Assembly: GCA_022563625.1 (NCBI GenBank)
Contig: JADFNA010000111.1
Span: 1 to 6,267, forward strand
Source: Candidatus Zixiibacteriota bacterium
GTDB taxonomy: Bacteria > Zixibacteria > MSB-5A5 > GN15 > JACZUZ01
Reading direction: 5' to 3'
DNA: 6,267 nucleotides
Position 1 is the stretch's first letter. The number at the start of each line of letters is the position of its first letter. The notes beneath the pieces were generated by a model. That model saw nothing but the letters and a program-made list of their open reading frames with translations. It ran no database searches and was not told the origin of the DNA. This document shows, piece by piece, positions 6,141 through 6,267 of this stretch. The translations under genes were made by a program, and so were the position numbers.

Positions 6141-6267
6141 TGTAGCGCTCCCCGTTAGTCAAGCTACTTCTAAGAGAGTATCTCCGTTCATCTTCCAGCT
6201 TTTTTCGACTTCGTTCGGTGTTCTGTAACCGTGCGCTGAGTGTAAATAGTTCTCATTGTATTCGGCA
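6141..6267 (-). mobile_element. Right-hand end of an IS3-like insertion sequence (partial)
   Basis: The transposase tail is followed after its stop by about 18 bases that read, on the plus strand, TGTAGCGCTCCCCG from 6141. IS3-family ends begin with 5'-TG, and an end here would sit a typical short distance outside the transposase stop. The opposite terminus and any target duplication lie outside the window, so the boundary at 6141 is a proposal rather than a demonstrated terminal inverted repeat. Confidence 0.42.
6159..6266 (-). CDS. IS3-type transposase (rve integrase core), C-terminal end only
   Basis: The last 35 codons of a transposase enter from the right edge and end at TGA 6161-6159. 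The peptide AEYNENYLHSAHGYRTPNEV is the usual tail of the DDE integrase core of IS3-family OrfB proteins, in which a Y-N-x-x-R/Y-x-H-S-x-x-G-Y-x-T-P segment follows the catalytic Glu; here Tyr replaces the common Arg-Pro before His. The catalytic residues lie beyond the window, so whether the gene is intact cannot be judged. The stop is 22 bp from the acetyltransferase TTG start, on the same strand. Confidence 0.85.
   Translation of the reverse strand, partial: AEYNENYLHSAHGYRTPNEVEKSWKMNGDTLLEVA

Noticed and set aside
6133..6162. Possible promoter TTGACT - 18 bp - TATTGA on the minus strand before the acetyltransferase
   Set aside because: The -10 matches poorly and the implied start of transcription would fall inside the coding sequence, beyond both candidate start codons.

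Overview
The window has two parts that differ visibly in base composition, meeting at an initiator tRNA gene. Positions 1 to about 3400 are moderately GC-rich and look like core chromosome of an unidentified bacterium. Positions about 3400 to 6267 are clearly AT-richer and look like acquired DNA. Nothing here fixes the phylum; the standard -35 box, the CCA-encoding tRNA-fMet and the CPA2 antiporter only say 'bacterium'.

Left part. A minus-strand reading frame is open from an ATG at 1338 to the left edge without a stop (446 codons visible). It is a chimera. The first ~203 residues are the N-terminal, UvrB-like module of the transcription-repair coupling factor Mfd. From about position 750-712 onward the frame becomes the Walker B and downstream part of a KAP-family P-loop NTPase, with no Walker A and none of the rest of Mfd. 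This is either a real rearrangement or an assembly chimera. After a 374-bp intergenic region, a plus-strand CPA2 monovalent cation:proton antiporter gene (1713-3233) is transcribed divergently. It is followed by a well-formed promoter (3286-3314) and a tRNA-fMet gene (3325-3401).

Right part. Just after the tRNA is a ~370-bp non-coding AT-rich stretch holding a degenerate echo of the tRNA anticodon arm and an inverted partner of it. Three minus-strand genes follow, read from right to left: a GNAT-like acetyltransferase (5525-6136), a YhhQ/DUF165 queuosine-precursor transporter (4818-5528, overlapping the first gene by an ATGA junction), and a class III nucleotidyl cyclase-like protein with an unrecognised C-terminal half (3770-4792, 25 bp further on). 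The right edge holds the last 35 codons of an IS3/rve-type transposase, and its likely IS terminus lies only a few bases upstream of the acetyltransferase start.

Interpretation. The likeliest picture is a genomic island or IS-disturbed accessory segment next to tRNA-fMet, carrying a compact GNAT - YhhQ - cyclase cassette. The first two genes look translationally coupled. The cyclase keeps the residues expected for catalysis. No function for the trio can be derived from sequence alone; nucleotide signalling or defence linked to 7-deazaguanine metabolism is speculation.
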